From assembly GCF_014636275.1 (NCBI RefSeq), contig NZ_BMEB01000001.1, positions 496,001 through 560,000 of the forward strand: a stretch of DNA of 64,000 nt. Reading direction: 5' to 3'. This document shows, in pieces, positions 53,049-63,292 of the stretch. This DNA is from Cellulomonas carbonis (GTDB lineage Bacteria; Actinomycetota; Actinomycetes; Actinomycetales; Cellulomonadaceae). The notes under the pieces were generated by a model that saw only the letters and a program-made list of their open reading frames with translations, ran no database searches and was not told the DNA's origin. Position 1 is the stretch's first letter. The number at the start of each line of letters is the position of its first letter. Position numbers and translations under genes: made by a program.

Positions 53049-53306
53049 GTCCCTCTCCTTCGTCCGTCCGACGGCCCGCCCCCGTTCCGGGCCACGTCGG
53101 TGCCCGACAAGCACGGTTTCGACGCTAGGGCCCCGGTTCGCCGCACGCATGTCGAGGCGCGCTTTTCACCCGTCCGTGCCGAGCACGCGAGGTCCGCTGA
53201 CGACGCCCGGGTGGTCGACGGTGTCGCCGGCGTCACGGGGGCTCACCGGGTGCCGCGGACGTCGCCGGTGCCGCGGGACTCACCGGTCCCACGGCACAAT
53301 GCCGGG

Positions 53307-53636
53307 ATGACGTCCTTCGCGGTGCACTACACCTACGCCGACCGACCCGAGAGCCTCGACGCGGTCCGACCGGAGCACCGCGCGTTCCTCCGCGCACTCC
53401 TCGAGGCGGGGACCCTGCTCGCGAGCGGACCGCTGGTCGGGCCGTCGACGGAGCAGCCCGCCGGCGAGGACGGGCACGAGGGAGACGGCACGCCGGGCGC
53501 GCTCCTGCTCGTCCGCGGCCGCGACGTGGCTGACGTGCTGAGCGTCCTCGACGACGACCCGTTCGCACGCGCCGGCCTCGTCGCGCACCGATCGGTCCGT
53601 CGCTGGGACCCCGTGATCGGTCCGTTCGCCTCCTGA
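53307..53636 (+). CDS. YCII-domain protein
   Basis: The 109-residue protein starts at ATG 53307. HYTYADRPESLDAVRPEHRAFLRALLEAG and LLASGPL, then DDPFARAGLV, follow the YCII pattern of small dimeric proteins with a His-Asp pair. No specific role can be assigned. Confidence 0.75.
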   Translation: MTSFAVHYTYADRPESLDAVRPEHRAFLRALLEAGTLLASGPLVGPSTEQPAGEDGHEGDGTPGALLLVRGRDVADVLSVLDDDPFARAGLVAHRSVRRWDPVIGPFAS

Positions 53637-53658
53637 TCCGACCGGCGTCCCGGGCAGA

Positions 53659-54099
53659 TCAGACGACGTCGAAGACGTTGCCCTCCGGGTCCTCCATCGT
53701 GATCCAGAAACCCTGAGCCGGGTCGTCGTACTCGCGGACGACGCGTGCACCGACGTCGACGAGCCGAGCGGCGTGGGCCCGCATCCCGTCCTTGTCCTTC
53801 TCCGTCCCCGGGGCGTCGGGCCCGCCGGGCACCCCGACGTCGAGGTGCAGACGGTTCTTGCCGGCCCGCGGCTCGGGCACCTTCTGGAAGAAGACGCGGG
53901 GTCCGACCCCCTCCGGGTCGACGATCGCGTACGCGTCGTCCCACCGGTCTCGCGGGAGTCCCCACCCGATCAGCGCCTCCTCCCAGGTGTCGTACCCGGG
54001 AGGCGGCGGGTCCTCGACGTAACCGAGCACGCTCGCCCAGAAGGTGCCCAGGGCGCGCGGCGAGGCCGCGTCCATGACGATCTGCAACCGACGGTCCAT
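53659..54099 (-). CDS. VOC-family (glyoxalase-like) protein
   Basis: The 146-residue protein starts at ATG 54099. LQIVMDAASPRALGTFWASVLGY, NRLHLDVGV and WITMEDPEGNVFDVV are the paired beta-alpha-beta elements of the vicinal oxygen chelate fold. Substrate unknown. It shares no overlap with its neighbours. Confidence 0.8.
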   Translation of the reverse strand: MDRRLQIVMDAASPRALGTFWASVLGYVEDPPPPGYDTWEEALIGWGLPRDRWDDAYAIVDPEGVGPRVFFQKVPEPRAGKNRLHLDVGVPGGPDAPGTEKDKDGMRAHAARLVDVGARVVREYDDPAQGFWITMEDPEGNVFDVV

Positions 54100-54151
54100 C
54101 TCGCTCCCCTCACGCGCGCCCCTCGGCGCGCCGCCCGGCTCCGCCCGCGCG

Positions 54152-56266
54152 TCAGGCGGTCGCCCTCTGCATGTCACGAAGCTCCTTCTTGAGCCCTGCG
54201 ATCTCGTCGCGAAGCCGTCCCGCGAGCTCGAACTGCAGCTCCGCGGCAGCGGCATGCATCTGGTCGCTCAGCTCCTGGATGAGCTCCGCGAGCTCGCCTG
54301 CGGGTACGGCGGCCATCCGGGCCCGCGCGGTCTCCTCCGTCCGGCCCGCAGCTCCCGGGACGGGCGCCTTGCCCTTGCCCTTGCCCTTTCCCGGGTTGCG
54401 GTAGCCGCCCTTGAGCAGCTCCTCGGTGTCGACGTCCTCCCGGGCGAGCATGTCCGTCACGTCGCTGATCCGCTTGCGCAGGGGGGTCGGGTCGATCCCG
54501 TGCTCGACGTTGTACGCGACCTGCCTCTCCCGCCGGCGGTTGGTCTCGTCGATCGCCTGCGCCATGGACGGCGTGATCGTGTCCGCGTACATGTGGACCT
54601 CGCCGGAGACGTTCCGAGCGGCACGTCCGATCGTCTGGATGAGGGAGGTCCCGGAGCGCAGGAAGCCCTCCTTGTCCGCGTCGAGGATGCTCACGAGCGA
54701 CACCTCCGGCAGGTCGAGCCCCTCGCGCAGGAGGTTGATGCCGACGAGGACGTCGTAAACGCCCATCCGCAGCTCGCGGAGCAGCTCGACGCGTCGCAGC
54801 GTGTCCACCTCGCTGTGCAGGTAACGGACGCGGACGTCCTTCTCGAGGAGGTAGTCCGTGAGGTCCTCGGCCATCTTCTTGGTCAGCGTCGTGACCAGGA
54901 CGCGCTCGTCGCGCTCGACGCGCACCCGGATCTCGTGCAGCAGGTCGTCGATCTGGCCCTTGGTCGGCTTGACCACGACCTCGGGGTCGACGAGACCGGT
55001 CGGCCGGATGATCTGCTCGACGACGCCGTCCGACTGCGAGAGCTCGTACGGTCCGGGCGTCGCGGAGAGGTACACGGTCTGACCGATGCGCTCGACGAAC
55101 TCCTCCCACCGCAGCGGACGGTTGTCCATCGCGCTCGGCAGCCGGAAGCCGTGCTCGACCAGTGCCCGCTTGCGCGACATGTCGCCCTCGTACATCGCGC
55201 CGATCTGCGGCACGGTGACGTGCGACTCGTCGATCACCAGCAGGAAGTCCTCGGGGAAGTAGTCGAGCAGCGTGTTGGGCGGTGTGCCGGGCCCTCGACC
55301 GTCGATGTGGCGCGAGTAGTTCTCGATACCGGCGCAGGTACCGACCTGACGCATCATCTCGATGTCGTACGTGGTCCTCATGCGCAGCCGCTGCGCCTCG
55401 AGGAGCTTGTTCTGACGCTCCAGCTCGGCGAGCCGCGCCTCGAGCTCCGCCTCGATCGAGCCGATCGCGCGCTCCATCCGCTCAGGGCCGGCCACGTAGT
55501 GCGACGCGGGGAACACGAAGGTCTCCTGCTCGGAGCGCAGGACGTCGCCCGTCACCGGGTGCAGCGTGTGGATGGCCTCGACCTCGTCGCCGAACAGCTC
55601 GATCCGGATCGCGAGCTCCTCGTAGACCGGGATGATCTCGACCGTGTCGCCCCGCACCCGGAAGGTCCCCCGGGTGAAGGCCATGTCGTTGCGCGAGTAC
55701 TGCATCTGGACGAACTGGCGCAGGAGCTGGTCGCGGTCCACCACGTCACCGACCGCGATGTGGACCATGCGGTCGACGTACTCCTGCGGCGTCCCGAGAC
55801 CATAGATGCACGACACCGATGCGACGACCACGACGTCGCGCCGCGTGAGCAGCGAGTTGGTGGCCGAGTGCCGCAGCCGCTCGACCTCCTCGTTGATCGA
55901 GGAGTCCTTCTCGATGTAGGTGTCCGTCTGCGCGATGTACGCCTCGGGCTGGTAGTAGTCGTAGTACGACACGAAGTACTCGACGGCGTTGTTCGGCAGC
56001 AGCTCGCGGAACTCGGTCGCCAGCTGCGCGGCGAGCGTCTTGTTGTGGGCCATCACGAGCGTCGGCCGCTGCAGCTGCTCGACGAGCCATGCCGTCGTCG
56101 CCGACTTGCCGGTGCCCGTGGCGCCGAGCAGGACGACGTCCTTCTCCCCCGCCCGGACTCGCTGCGACAGCTCGGCGATCGCGCGCGGCTGGTCGCCCGA
56201 GGGCTGGTACTCGGACACCACCTCGAAGGGGGCGACACGGCGCTGGAGGTCGGTCACGGGGCGCAT
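54152..56266 (-). CDS. uvrB: Excinuclease ABC subunit B
   Basis: The 704-residue protein begins [30 protein letters not shown]. It has Walker [17 protein letters not shown], the beta-hairpin region ([21 protein letters not shown]), the DESH box, helicase motifs V-VI and a C-terminal UVR motif ([29 protein letters not shown]) for UvrC. Confidence 0.97.
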   Translation of the reverse strand: MRPVTDLQRRVAPFEVVSEYQPSGDQPRAIAELSQRVRAGEKDVVLLGATGTGKSATTAWLVEQLQRPTLVMAHNKTLAAQLATEFRELLPNNAVEYFVSYYDYYQPEAYIAQTDTYIEKDSSINEEVERLRHSATNSLLTRRDVVVVASVSCIYGLGTPQEYVDRMVHIAVGDVVDRDQLLRQFVQMQYSRNDMAFTRGTFRVRGDTVEIIPVYEELAIRIELFGDEVEAIHTLHPVTGDVLRSEQETFVFPASHYVAGPERMERAIGSIEAELEARLAELERQNKLLEAQRLRMRTTYDIEMMRQVGTCAGIENYSRHIDGRGPGTPPNTLLDYFPEDFLLVIDESHVTVPQIGAMYEGDMSRKRALVEHGFRLPSAMDNRPLRWEEFVERIGQTVYLSATPGPYELSQSDGVVEQIIRPTGLVDPEVVVKPTKGQIDDLLHEIRVRVERDERVLVTTLTKKMAEDLTDYLLEKDVRVRYLHSEVDTLRRVELLRELRMGVYDVLVGINLLREGLDLPEVSLVSILDADKEGFLRSGTSLIQTIGRAARNVSGEVHMYADTITPSMAQAIDETNRRRERQVAYNVEHGIDPTPLRKRISDVTDMLAREDVDTEELLKGGYRNPGKGKGKGKAPVPGAAGRTEETARARMAAVPAGELAELIQELSDQMHAAAAELQFELAGRLRDEIAGLKKELRDMQRATA

Positions 56267-56391
56267 GGGTCACACGGTACGTCGAGCCACCGACACGGCG
56301 GGCCCGGGGCGCCCGGACCACCGCCGACGCGGGCGGCCGCCGGGTGCCGCGCGGGAGGGGCCGGCCTGCACGTCGGGGGCCGCGACCCCGC

Positions 56392-57027
56392 TCAGGCCTC
56401 CGCGCCGGCCGCCAGGACGACGTCCGCGGCAGCGCTGCACGCCGTGTCGACGACGTGCCGCAACGCACGTGCCGACGCTGCGGGGTCGAGCCCCGCCGAA
56501 CCCGGCGGCACCTGGTCGGGACTCCCGGGCACGTGCACGAACCCCGCCCTGGTCCCCGTCGCCCGTGTGGCGTGCATGAGCGCGTAGAACGTCGCGTTGC
56601 AGACGTAGGTCCCTGCCGTCCGCGAGACCTCGACGGGCGTGCCGTCCCGCGCGATCTCCACGAGCGCGCGCTTGAGCGGCAGCGTGGAGAGGTACGCGAC
56701 GGGGCCGTCCCCGACCACCGGGACGTCCACCGGTGCGGCGCCGTCCGCGTCGGGGATGCGCGCGTCGACGACGTTCACCGCGACTCGCTCGAGCCCGACC
56801 GCCGCCCGACCGACCGCCTCACCGACGCACACGACGACGTCGGGCCGGTGCTCGTCGAGGGCTGCGCCGAGCGCCCGCGGCGCACGGACGAACGAGACGG
56901 GCAGGCGCACGACGGCGAGCTCGGCCGCCCCGTCCCAGCCTTCGGCGAGGCACGTGACGGCCTCCCACGACGCGTTCGCCGCCCGACCGTCGAACGGCTC
57001 GAACCCGGTCACCAGGACCCGCGTCAC
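56392..57027 (-). CDS. pcp: Pyroglutamyl-peptidase I (C15)
   Basis: GTG 57027 overlaps the coaE stop by 4 nt and gives 211 residues. VLVTGFEPFDGRAANASWEAV, GEAVGRAAVGLERVAVN with the catalytic Glu, TAGTYVCNATFYALMHA with the Cys nucleophile, and FVHVPGSPDQ with the His complete the triad. It removes N-terminal pyroglutamate. Its place in the coaE operon is not one I expect. Confidence 0.9.
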   Translation of the reverse strand: MTRVLVTGFEPFDGRAANASWEAVTCLAEGWDGAAELAVVRLPVSFVRAPRALGAALDEHRPDVVVCVGEAVGRAAVGLERVAVNVVDARIPDADGAAPVDVPVVGDGPVAYLSTLPLKRALVEIARDGTPVEVSRTAGTYVCNATFYALMHATRATGTRAGFVHVPGSPDQVPPGSAGLDPAASARALRHVVDTACSAAADVVLAAGAEA

Positions 57028-57662
57028 GCGCCGGCCCCGTCGGTCGGGACGGCTCCCGCGTGCCACCGCGCCCACAGCGCGTCGACCTGCTCGCGCAGAC
57101 CCTCGACCGAGCCGGACCCGTCGAGCACGACGTCGGCCGCCTCGATCCGCTGCTCGTCGTCGGCCTGCGCGGCGAGCCGGGCCCAGGCCTCCTCCTCGGT
57201 CATCCCGCGCGTCTCGACGAGCCTGCGGACGCGCTGCTCGGGCGGCGCGTCCACCACGACGACGACGTCGACGTGGCCCGCCTGCCCGGTCTCGACCAGC
57301 AGCGGGACGTCGTGCACGACGACGTCGGCGCCGGCCTCACGACGCGACCGCTCGGCGTCGGCCGCCGCTGCGCGAACGAGCGGGTGCACGACCCCGTTGA
57401 GCCGGGCGCGCGCCGTCGGGTCCGCGAAGACGACGCGCGCCAGCGCCGCGCGGTCGAGCGTGCCGTCGGGAGCCAGGACCTCGTCGCCGAACTCGGCCAC
57501 GACCGCGTCCAGCCCGGCGGTGCCCGGTGCGACGACGTCCCGCGCGAGGACGTCGTGGTCCACCACGCCCGCGCCCAGCTCCGTCAGACGTCTCGCGACG
57601 ACCGACTTGCCCGACGCGATGCCACCCGTCAGCCCGACCCTGAGCACCCCGGTGTCGTCCAT
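57024..57662 (-). CDS. coaE: Dephospho-CoA kinase
   Basis: ATG 57662 gives 212 residues: VGLTGGIASGKSVVARRLTELGAGVVDHDVLARDVV is the P-loop and substrate region, and VVHDVPLLVETG is the conserved core. It makes coenzyme A from dephospho-CoA. The rpsA-coaE order is standard in actinobacteria. Confidence 0.95.
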   Translation of the reverse strand: MDDTGVLRVGLTGGIASGKSVVARRLTELGAGVVDHDVLARDVVAPGTAGLDAVVAEFGDEVLAPDGTLDRAALARVVFADPTARARLNGVVHPLVRAAAADAERSRREAGADVVVHDVPLLVETGQAGHVDVVVVVDAPPEQRVRRLVETRGMTEEEAWARLAAQADDEQRIEAADVVLDGSGSVEGLREQVDALWARWHAGAVPTDGAGA

Positions 57663-57687
57663 CGGCCCAGAGTAGCCAGCGTGCACG

Positions 57688-57725
57688 ACGACGGGCCGAC
57701 CACCCGGAGGTGGTCGGCCCGTCGT
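57688..57725 (-). terminator. Terminator after rpsA
   Basis: The 17-bp arms 57688-57704 and 57709-57725 form a perfect GC-rich hairpin between rpsA and coaE. Confidence 0.8.
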
Positions 57726-57766
57726 GGTGGTGCGCCGCTCGGCGGCGCGCCGGGGTCAGACGCCGG

Positions 57767-59239
57767 TCAGTTGCCGGTGAGCTTCTCGCGCAGCGCGGCG
57801 AGCGCCTCGTCCGACGCGAGCGTGCCGCCGGTCGGCTCGGGAGCCGACGAGTAGCTCGACGACGCCGCCGGAGCGCTGGTCTCCGGACGCGACGAGGCCT
57901 CGGAGTCCGCCTGCTGAGCCTCGGCGACCTGCTTCTTGTGGGCCTCCCAGCGAGCGTGGGCGGCGGCGTACTGCGCCTCCCATGCCTCGCGCTGGGTCTC
58001 GTAGCCCTCGAGCCACTCGTTGGTCTCCGGGTCGAAGCCCTCGGGGTACTTGTAGTTCCCCTTCTCGTCGTACTCGGCGGCCATGCCGTACAGCGCGGGG
58101 TCGAAGTCCTCGCTGGTGGGGTCCAGGCCCTCGTTCGCCTGCTTGAGCGAGAGCGAGATCCGGCGACGCTCGAGGTCGATGTCGATGACCTTGACGAACG
58201 TCTCGTCACCGACGTTGACGACCTGCTCGGGCAGGTCGACGTGACGGACCGCGAGCTCGGAGATGTGCACGAGGCCCTCGATGCCGTCCTCGACGCGCAC
58301 GAACGCACCGAACGGGACGAGCTTCGTGACCTTGCCGGGCACGACCTGGCCGATGGCGTGCGTCCGGGCGAACGCCTGCCACGGGTCCTCCTGCGTCGCC
58401 TTGAGCGACAGCGAGACGCGCTCGCGGTCGAAGTCGACGTCGAGCACCTCGACCGTGACCTCCTGGCCGACCTCGACGACCTCGGACGGGTGGTCGATGT
58501 GCTTCCAGGACAGCTCCGAGACGTGCACGAGGCCGTCGACCCCGCCGAGGTCGACGAACGCACCGAAGTTGACGATCGACGAGACGACACCGGGGCGGAC
58601 CTGCCCCTTCTGGAGCGTCTGCAGGAAGGTCGAGCGGACCTCCGACTGCGTCTGCTCGAGCCACGCGCGACGCGACAGGACCACGTTGTTGCGGTTCTTG
58701 TCGAGCTCGATGATCTTCGCCTCGATCTCCTTGCCGACGTACGGCTGGAGGTCGCGGACGCGACGCATCTCGACGAGCGACGCGGGCAGGAAGCCACGCA
58801 GGCCGATGTCGAGGATCAGGCCGCCCTTGACGACCTCGATGACGGTGCCCGTGACGACGCCGTCCTCCTCCTTGATCTTCTCGATCGTGCCCCACGCGCG
58901 CTCGTACTGGGCGCGCTTCTTGGACAGGATGAGACGGCCTTCCTTGTCCTCCTTCTGGAGGACGAGGGCCTCGACGGCGTCCCCGACCTTGACGACCTCG
59001 TCGGGGTCGACGTCGTGCTTGATCGAGAGCTCGCGCGAGGGGATGACACCCTCGGTCTTGTAGCCGATGTCGAGGAGGACCTCGTCGCGGTCGACCTTGA
59101 CGATGGTGCCCTCGACGATGTCGCCGTCGTTGAAGTACTTGATGGTCGCGTCGATCGCGGCGAGGAAGTCCTCGGCCGAGCCGATGTCGTTGATCGCGAC
59201 CTGCGGCGTCGTCGGCTTGGCAGGGGTGGAGATGGTCAT
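57767..59239 (-). CDS. rpsA: 30S ribosomal protein S1
   Basis: ATG 59239 (MTISTPAKPTTPQVAINDIGS) gives 490 residues. Four S1 RNA-binding domains are visible, starting at GDIVEGTIVKVDRDEVLLDIGYK, GVVTGTVIEVVKGGLILDIGLRG, GQVRPGVVSSIVNFGAFVDLGG and GQVVPGKVTKLVPFGAFVRVED. The C-terminal tail (about 120 residues) is the acidic, Ser/Ala-rich actinobacterial type. Confidence 0.97.
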   Translation of the reverse strand: MTISTPAKPTTPQVAINDIGSAEDFLAAIDATIKYFNDGDIVEGTIVKVDRDEVLLDIGYKTEGVIPSRELSIKHDVDPDEVVKVGDAVEALVLQKEDKEGRLILSKKRAQYERAWGTIEKIKEEDGVVTGTVIEVVKGGLILDIGLRGFLPASLVEMRRVRDLQPYVGKEIEAKIIELDKNRNNVVLSRRAWLEQTQSEVRSTFLQTLQKGQVRPGVVSSIVNFGAFVDLGGVDGLVHVSELSWKHIDHPSEVVEVGQEVTVEVLDVDFDRERVSLSLKATQEDPWQAFARTHAIGQVVPGKVTKLVPFGAFVRVEDGIEGLVHISELAVRHVDLPEQVVNVGDETFVKVIDIDLERRRISLSLKQANEGLDPTSEDFDPALYGMAAEYDEKGNYKYPEGFDPETNEWLEGYETQREAWEAQYAAAHARWEAHKKQVAEAQQADSEASSRPETSAPAASSSYSSAPEPTGGTLASDEALAALREKLTGN

Positions 59240-59386
59240 TGAGTTTCGAGCTCCGATGCGGACAGGGAGTAGGTCGGACAGGGACGGTGCTGGTGACGCG
59301 GCGTCGGCCGCCTCCTCCTCGACGCCTCCCCCGCGCGCGGTGCGCGGGGTCGTGGGTCGGGGTGGGACGGGCGCAGGACGCGATAC

Positions 59387-59412
59387 GCCACCGGCCATCT
59401 TAGGCCGGTGGC
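59387..59412 (-). terminator. Terminator after pfkA
   Basis: GCCACCGGCC (59387-59396) and GGCCGGTGGC (59403-59412) form a perfect 10-bp stem with a 6-nt loop, 35 nt past the pfkA stop on the minus strand and upstream of rpsA. Confidence 0.8.
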
Positions 59413-59446
59413 GAAACCGCGGTCAAAGAGACGGCGGACAGGGGCC

Positions 59447-60481
59447 TCAGGCGAGCACCTGCGCGGCTCGGATCAGGTCGGCGGGCACGCGCTTGGGCTT
59501 GCCGGCGACCTCGCTCAGCGGGACGAGCTCGACGTGCTCGCCGCGCAGCGCCGTCATCACGCCGGTCCGGCCCTCGACGACCGCGTCGATCGCCGCCACG
59601 CCGAAGCGGCTGCCGAGGATGCGGTCGGTCGGCGTCGGCGACCCGCCGCGCTGGACGTGCCCGAGGATCGTGACGCGCGTGTCGAAGCCCGTCCGGTCGG
59701 CGATCTCGTGGGCGAGGCGCTCGCCCACGGCACCGGCGACGATCTCGCCGAACCGTCCGAGCTGGGTCGTGTAGTCCATCGAGCCGCCCTTGCGCGGCTC
59801 GGCACCCTCCGCGACGACGACGATCGAGAAGTTCGCGTGCGCACGGTGTCGGTGCTTGAGGAACTTGACGACCTGGTCGATGTCGAACGGGTCCTCCGGG
59901 GTGAGGATCAGCTCCGCGCCGCCCGCGATGCCGGCGTTCACGGCGATCCACCCGGCATGGCGCCCCATGACCTCGACCACCATGACCCGGTTGTGGCTCT
60001 CGGCCGTCGTGTGGATCCGGTCGATCGCCTCGGTCGCGATGTTGACGGCCGTGTGGAAACCGATCGACAGGTCCGTCCCCGAGACGTCGTTGTCGATCGT
60101 CTTGGGGATCGCGACGATCCGCACGCCGGCCTCGGCGACCTTGCTGGCCGCGTGGAGGGTGCCGTCACCGCCGATGCAGATGAGCGCCTCGATCCGCTCG
60201 GCCTCGAGCGTCGCCATCACGGCGTCGATCCCGCCGTCGTGGTCGTCCGGGTGGTACCGCGCCGTGCCGAGCAGCGTGCCGCCGCTCGGCAGCACGTTGC
60301 GGATGTGCGGCCGGCCCAGCGGCATGACGTCGCCGTCGACGACGCCGCGCCACCCGTTGCGGAACCCGATGATGGAGTGGCCGTACGTCCCCTCCCCGTG
60401 CTTGACCACGGCACGGATCGCCGCGTTGAGCCCCGGGCAGTCGCCGCCACCGGTCAGCAGTCCGACACGCACGCGAGGCAC
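59447..60481 (-). CDS. pfkA: 6-phosphofructokinase
   Basis: The 344-residue protein has VGLLTGGGDCPGLNAAIRAVV (nucleotide loop), ICIGGDGTLHAASKVAEAG, PKTIDNDVSGTDLSIGF with the catalytic TIDND Asp, and VMGRHAGWIAVNAG. Gly in GGDGT rather than the Asp of PPi enzymes favours ATP as donor, although group III members vary. Confidence 0.95.
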   Translation of the reverse strand: MPRVRVGLLTGGGDCPGLNAAIRAVVKHGEGTYGHSIIGFRNGWRGVVDGDVMPLGRPHIRNVLPSGGTLLGTARYHPDDHDGGIDAVMATLEAERIEALICIGGDGTLHAASKVAEAGVRIVAIPKTIDNDVSGTDLSIGFHTAVNIATEAIDRIHTTAESHNRVMVVEVMGRHAGWIAVNAGIAGGAELILTPEDPFDIDQVVKFLKHRHRAHANFSIVVVAEGAEPRKGGSMDYTTQLGRFGEIVAGAVGERLAHEIADRTGFDTRVTILGHVQRGGSPTPTDRILGSRFGVAAIDAVVEGRTGVMTALRGEHVELVPLSEVAGKPKRVPADLIRAAQVLA

Positions 60482-60546
60482 TCCTTCAGGAAGGGGGTGG
60501 GGGGACGGTCGCGTCCGCGCGGCCCGTCCCGGTCACCCTAGCGCGG

Positions 60547-60592
60547 GACGCACCCGCCGCCCGGGGCCGAGGTCCCGGACGGCGGGTGCGTC
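60547..60592 (-). terminator. Terminator of the peptide ABC transporter operon
   Basis: GACGCACCCGCCG (60547-60559) and CGGCGGGTGCGTC (60580-60592) form a 13-bp stem that overlaps the ABC gene's stop codon. Confidence 0.8.
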
Positions 60593-62354
60593 ACCCGGCT
60601 CGCAGGCCGAGGTCCAGCGACCGACCGGGGATCGCGTCCAGGAGCGCCCGCGTGTACGCCTCCTGCGGGTGGTCGAACACGTCGTCCACCGTGCCCTCCT
60701 CGACGATGCGGCCCCTCTCCATGACGCACACGCGGTCGGCGATCTGCCGCACGACGGCCAGGTCGTGGCTGATGAAGAGGTAGGAGAGCCCCTTGCGGTG
60801 CTGGAGGTCCGCCAGGAGGTGCAGGATCTGCGACTGGACGATCACGTCGAGCGCGGAGACCGCCTCGTCGCAGACCACGAGCTCGGGGTCGAGCGCGAGC
60901 GCCCGCGCGATCGCGACGCGCTGACGCTGGCCACCCGAGAGCTCGGCCGGGTACCTGCGCAGCAGCGACGGGCTCAGTGCCACGTCGTCCATGAGCTCGA
61001 GCACCCGCTCACGACGACGGCTCGCGGAGCCGTACCCGTGCGCGCGCAGGGGTTCCTCGATGGTGCGGTAGATCGTGTAGAGCGGGTCGAGCGACGAGTA
61101 CGGGTCCTGGAACACCGGCTGGACCCGCCGCCGGAACCGCACCTCCGCCGCGCGGTCCTTGCCCCCGACCGGCTCGCCGTCGAAGCGGATCGTCCCTGAC
61201 GTGGGCTCCTCGAGCGCGAGGATCATGCGAGCCACGGTCGACTTGCCGGAGCCCGACTCGCCGACCACGGCCGTCGTCGTCCCGCGCGGGATCGTGAAGC
61301 TGACCCGGTCCACGGCCGTGAAGTCGGTGCCGCGCCCCAGCAGCCCCCGCCCCCGGATCCTGAACACCTTGGTCACGTCCTCCACCTCGACGACCGCGTC
61401 GGCGGCCGCCCGCGTCGCGTCCGCTGGTGCGTCGGCGGTCACCGCGAGGAGGTCGTCGGCGGCGACCCGCGCCCCGCCGCCGTGCTTCGCGATCTCGATC
61501 CGGCGCGAGGCCAGCGAGGGCGCCGCGGCGAGCAGCCGCTTGGTGTACTCGTGCTGGGGATCGCGCAGCAGGTGCGCCGCCGGTCCGGTCTCCACGACCT
61601 CGCCGCGGTACATGACGACGATCCGGTGGGCGCGCTCCGCCGCGAGCCCCAGGTCGTGGGTGATGAGCAGCACCGCGGTGCCGCGCTCGGCGGTCAGCGC
61701 CTCGAGCCGGTCGAGGATGGTCCGCTGGACGGTGACGTCCAGCGCGGAGGTCGGCTCGTCGGCGATGAGCAGCCTGGGCCGGCACGACAGGCCCATCGCG
61801 ATGAGCGCCCGCTGGCGCATGCCCCCGGAGAACTCGTGGGGGTACTGGGCCGCACGCCGCTGCGCGTCGGGGAGCCCGGCCTCCTCGAGGAGCTCGACCG
61901 TCCGGCGCCGCGCCTCCTCGCCGCGGGCGACGCCGTTGTCCTCGAGCGCCTCGACGATCTGCGCACCCACGCGCATGACCGGGTTCAGGTTGGACATCGG
62001 GTCCTGCGGGACCATGCCGATGTCGCGTCCGCGCATGCGTGCGATGCCGGCGCCGCCGCGCTCGGTGAGGTCGGTGCCGTCGAAGAGGATCCGGCCGCCC
62101 GTCACCCGGCCGTTCTCGGCGAGCAGGCCGATCACGGCCGCGGCGGTCGTCGACTTGCCGGACCCGGACTCGCCCACGATCGCGACCGTCTCCCCCGGCA
62201 TGACGTCGAAGCTCGCGCCCCGGACGGCCGTCGCGGAGCCCTGCTGCGTCGTGAACGTGACCTCGAGGTCGCGGATGCTCAGGAGCGGCGTCGCGCCGTC
62301 GCGGGGGTCGGGTCCGCCGGACCCGGTCGTGGTCGCGGCCACCTCGGGGCTCAC
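60591..62354 (-). CDS. Dipeptide/oligopeptide ABC transporter, fused two-domain ATPase (DppD-DppF)
   Basis: GTG 62354 overlaps the permease stop by 4 nt and gives 587 residues. Two complete ATP-binding cassettes are in tandem: GESGSGKSTTAAAVIGLLAE with SGGMRQRALIAMGL and LLIADEPTSALDVTVQ, then GESGSGKSTVARMILALEE with SGGQRQRVAIARALAL and CDEAVSALDVIVQ. The fusion replaces the usual separate DppD and DppF. It drives uptake of peptides or similar ligands. Confidence 0.93.
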   Translation of the reverse strand: MSPEVAATTTGSGGPDPRDGATPLLSIRDLEVTFTTQQGSATAVRGASFDVMPGETVAIVGESGSGKSTTAAAVIGLLAENGRVTGGRILFDGTDLTERGGAGIARMRGRDIGMVPQDPMSNLNPVMRVGAQIVEALEDNGVARGEEARRRTVELLEEAGLPDAQRRAAQYPHEFSGGMRQRALIAMGLSCRPRLLIADEPTSALDVTVQRTILDRLEALTAERGTAVLLITHDLGLAAERAHRIVVMYRGEVVETGPAAHLLRDPQHEYTKRLLAAAPSLASRRIEIAKHGGGARVAADDLLAVTADAPADATRAAADAVVEVEDVTKVFRIRGRGLLGRGTDFTAVDRVSFTIPRGTTTAVVGESGSGKSTVARMILALEEPTSGTIRFDGEPVGGKDRAAEVRFRRRVQPVFQDPYSSLDPLYTIYRTIEEPLRAHGYGSASRRRERVLELMDDVALSPSLLRRYPAELSGGQRQRVAIARALALDPELVVCDEAVSALDVIVQSQILHLLADLQHRKGLSYLFISHDLAVVRQIADRVCVMERGRIVEEGTVDDVFDHPQEAYTRALLDAIPGRSLDLGLRAG

Positions 62355-63292
62355 CTCTTCCTCGTCTTGGGGTCGAGCGCCTCGCGCAGCGCCTCGCCGA
62401 ACAGCGTGAACCCGAGCGCGGTGATCGCGATCAGCGCACCCGGCCACATCGCGAGCCGCGGCGCGACCTCGAGCTCGTTCTGGGCGGCGGTGAGCATGCG
62501 ACCCCACTCGGCGGTGGTCGGGGAGCCGCCGCCGAGCCCGAGGAACGACAGCGCGGCGGCCTCGATCACCGCGGTCGCGAGCATGAGCGTCGCCTGCACG
62601 ATGACCGGGCCCAGGCTGTTCGGCAGGACGTGGCTCATCGTGACGGTCCGGCGGGAGAGACCGAGCGACCGTGCCGCGAGGACGTAGTCCTGCCCGCGCT
62701 GGGCGAGCATCGTCCCGCGCAGGAGTCGCGCGAAGATCGGGACCTGGACCACGCCGATCGCGATCACCACGGCCGTCGGCGACTGGCCGATGACCGCCGC
62801 GATCGACACCGCGAGCAGGAGCGACGGGACCGACAGCATGAGGTCGACCAGGCGCATGGTCGCCGTGTCGACCCAGCCGCCGAAGGCACCCGCGAGCAGG
62901 CCGACGAGCGCCCCGCCGAGGAGCCCGAGCATCGTCGACAGGACGCCGATGACGAGGGACGCCCGTGCGCCCCAGACGAGCTTGGAGAACAGGTCGCCGC
63001 CGTAGCGGTCGAGGCCCAGGAGGTGCTCGGGCGACGGCCCGGGGATGAACGTCGGCCGGATCTCGGCACGACCGGGGAGCTCCTGCGGACCGTACGGCGC
63101 GATGACCGGTGCGAGCAGCGCGACGAGGACGAACGCGAGGACGATCACGGCGCCGAGGATCGCGCCCGGGTTGCGTCGCAGACGACGGGCGGCGACGCGC
63201 CAGATGCTCGCGCCCTCGTCGCCGGCGCGGCCGCCGGGGCCGGTGGGTGCGGTCGCCGCGACGACCGCCTGGGCGGCGGGTTCGGTGCTCAT
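62351..63292 (-). CDS. Peptide ABC transporter permease (DppC type)
   Basis: ATG 63292 overlaps the upstream stop by 4 nt and gives 313 residues. An N-terminal anchor (GAILGAVIVLAFVLVALLAPVIAPYG) precedes the core domain with LLGLDRYGGDLFSKLVWGARASL. The EAA loop DYVLAARSLGLSRRTVTMSHVLPNSLGP contacts the ATPase. Confidence 0.93.
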   Translation of the reverse strand: MSTEPAAQAVVAATAPTGPGGRAGDEGASIWRVAARRLRRNPGAILGAVIVLAFVLVALLAPVIAPYGPQELPGRAEIRPTFIPGPSPEHLLGLDRYGGDLFSKLVWGARASLVIGVLSTMLGLLGGALVGLLAGAFGGWVDTATMRLVDLMLSVPSLLLAVSIAAVIGQSPTAVVIAIGVVQVPIFARLLRGTMLAQRGQDYVLAARSLGLSRRTVTMSHVLPNSLGPVIVQATLMLATAVIEAAALSFLGLGGGSPTTAEWGRMLTAAQNELEVAPRLAMWPGALIAITALGFTLFGEALREALDPKTRKR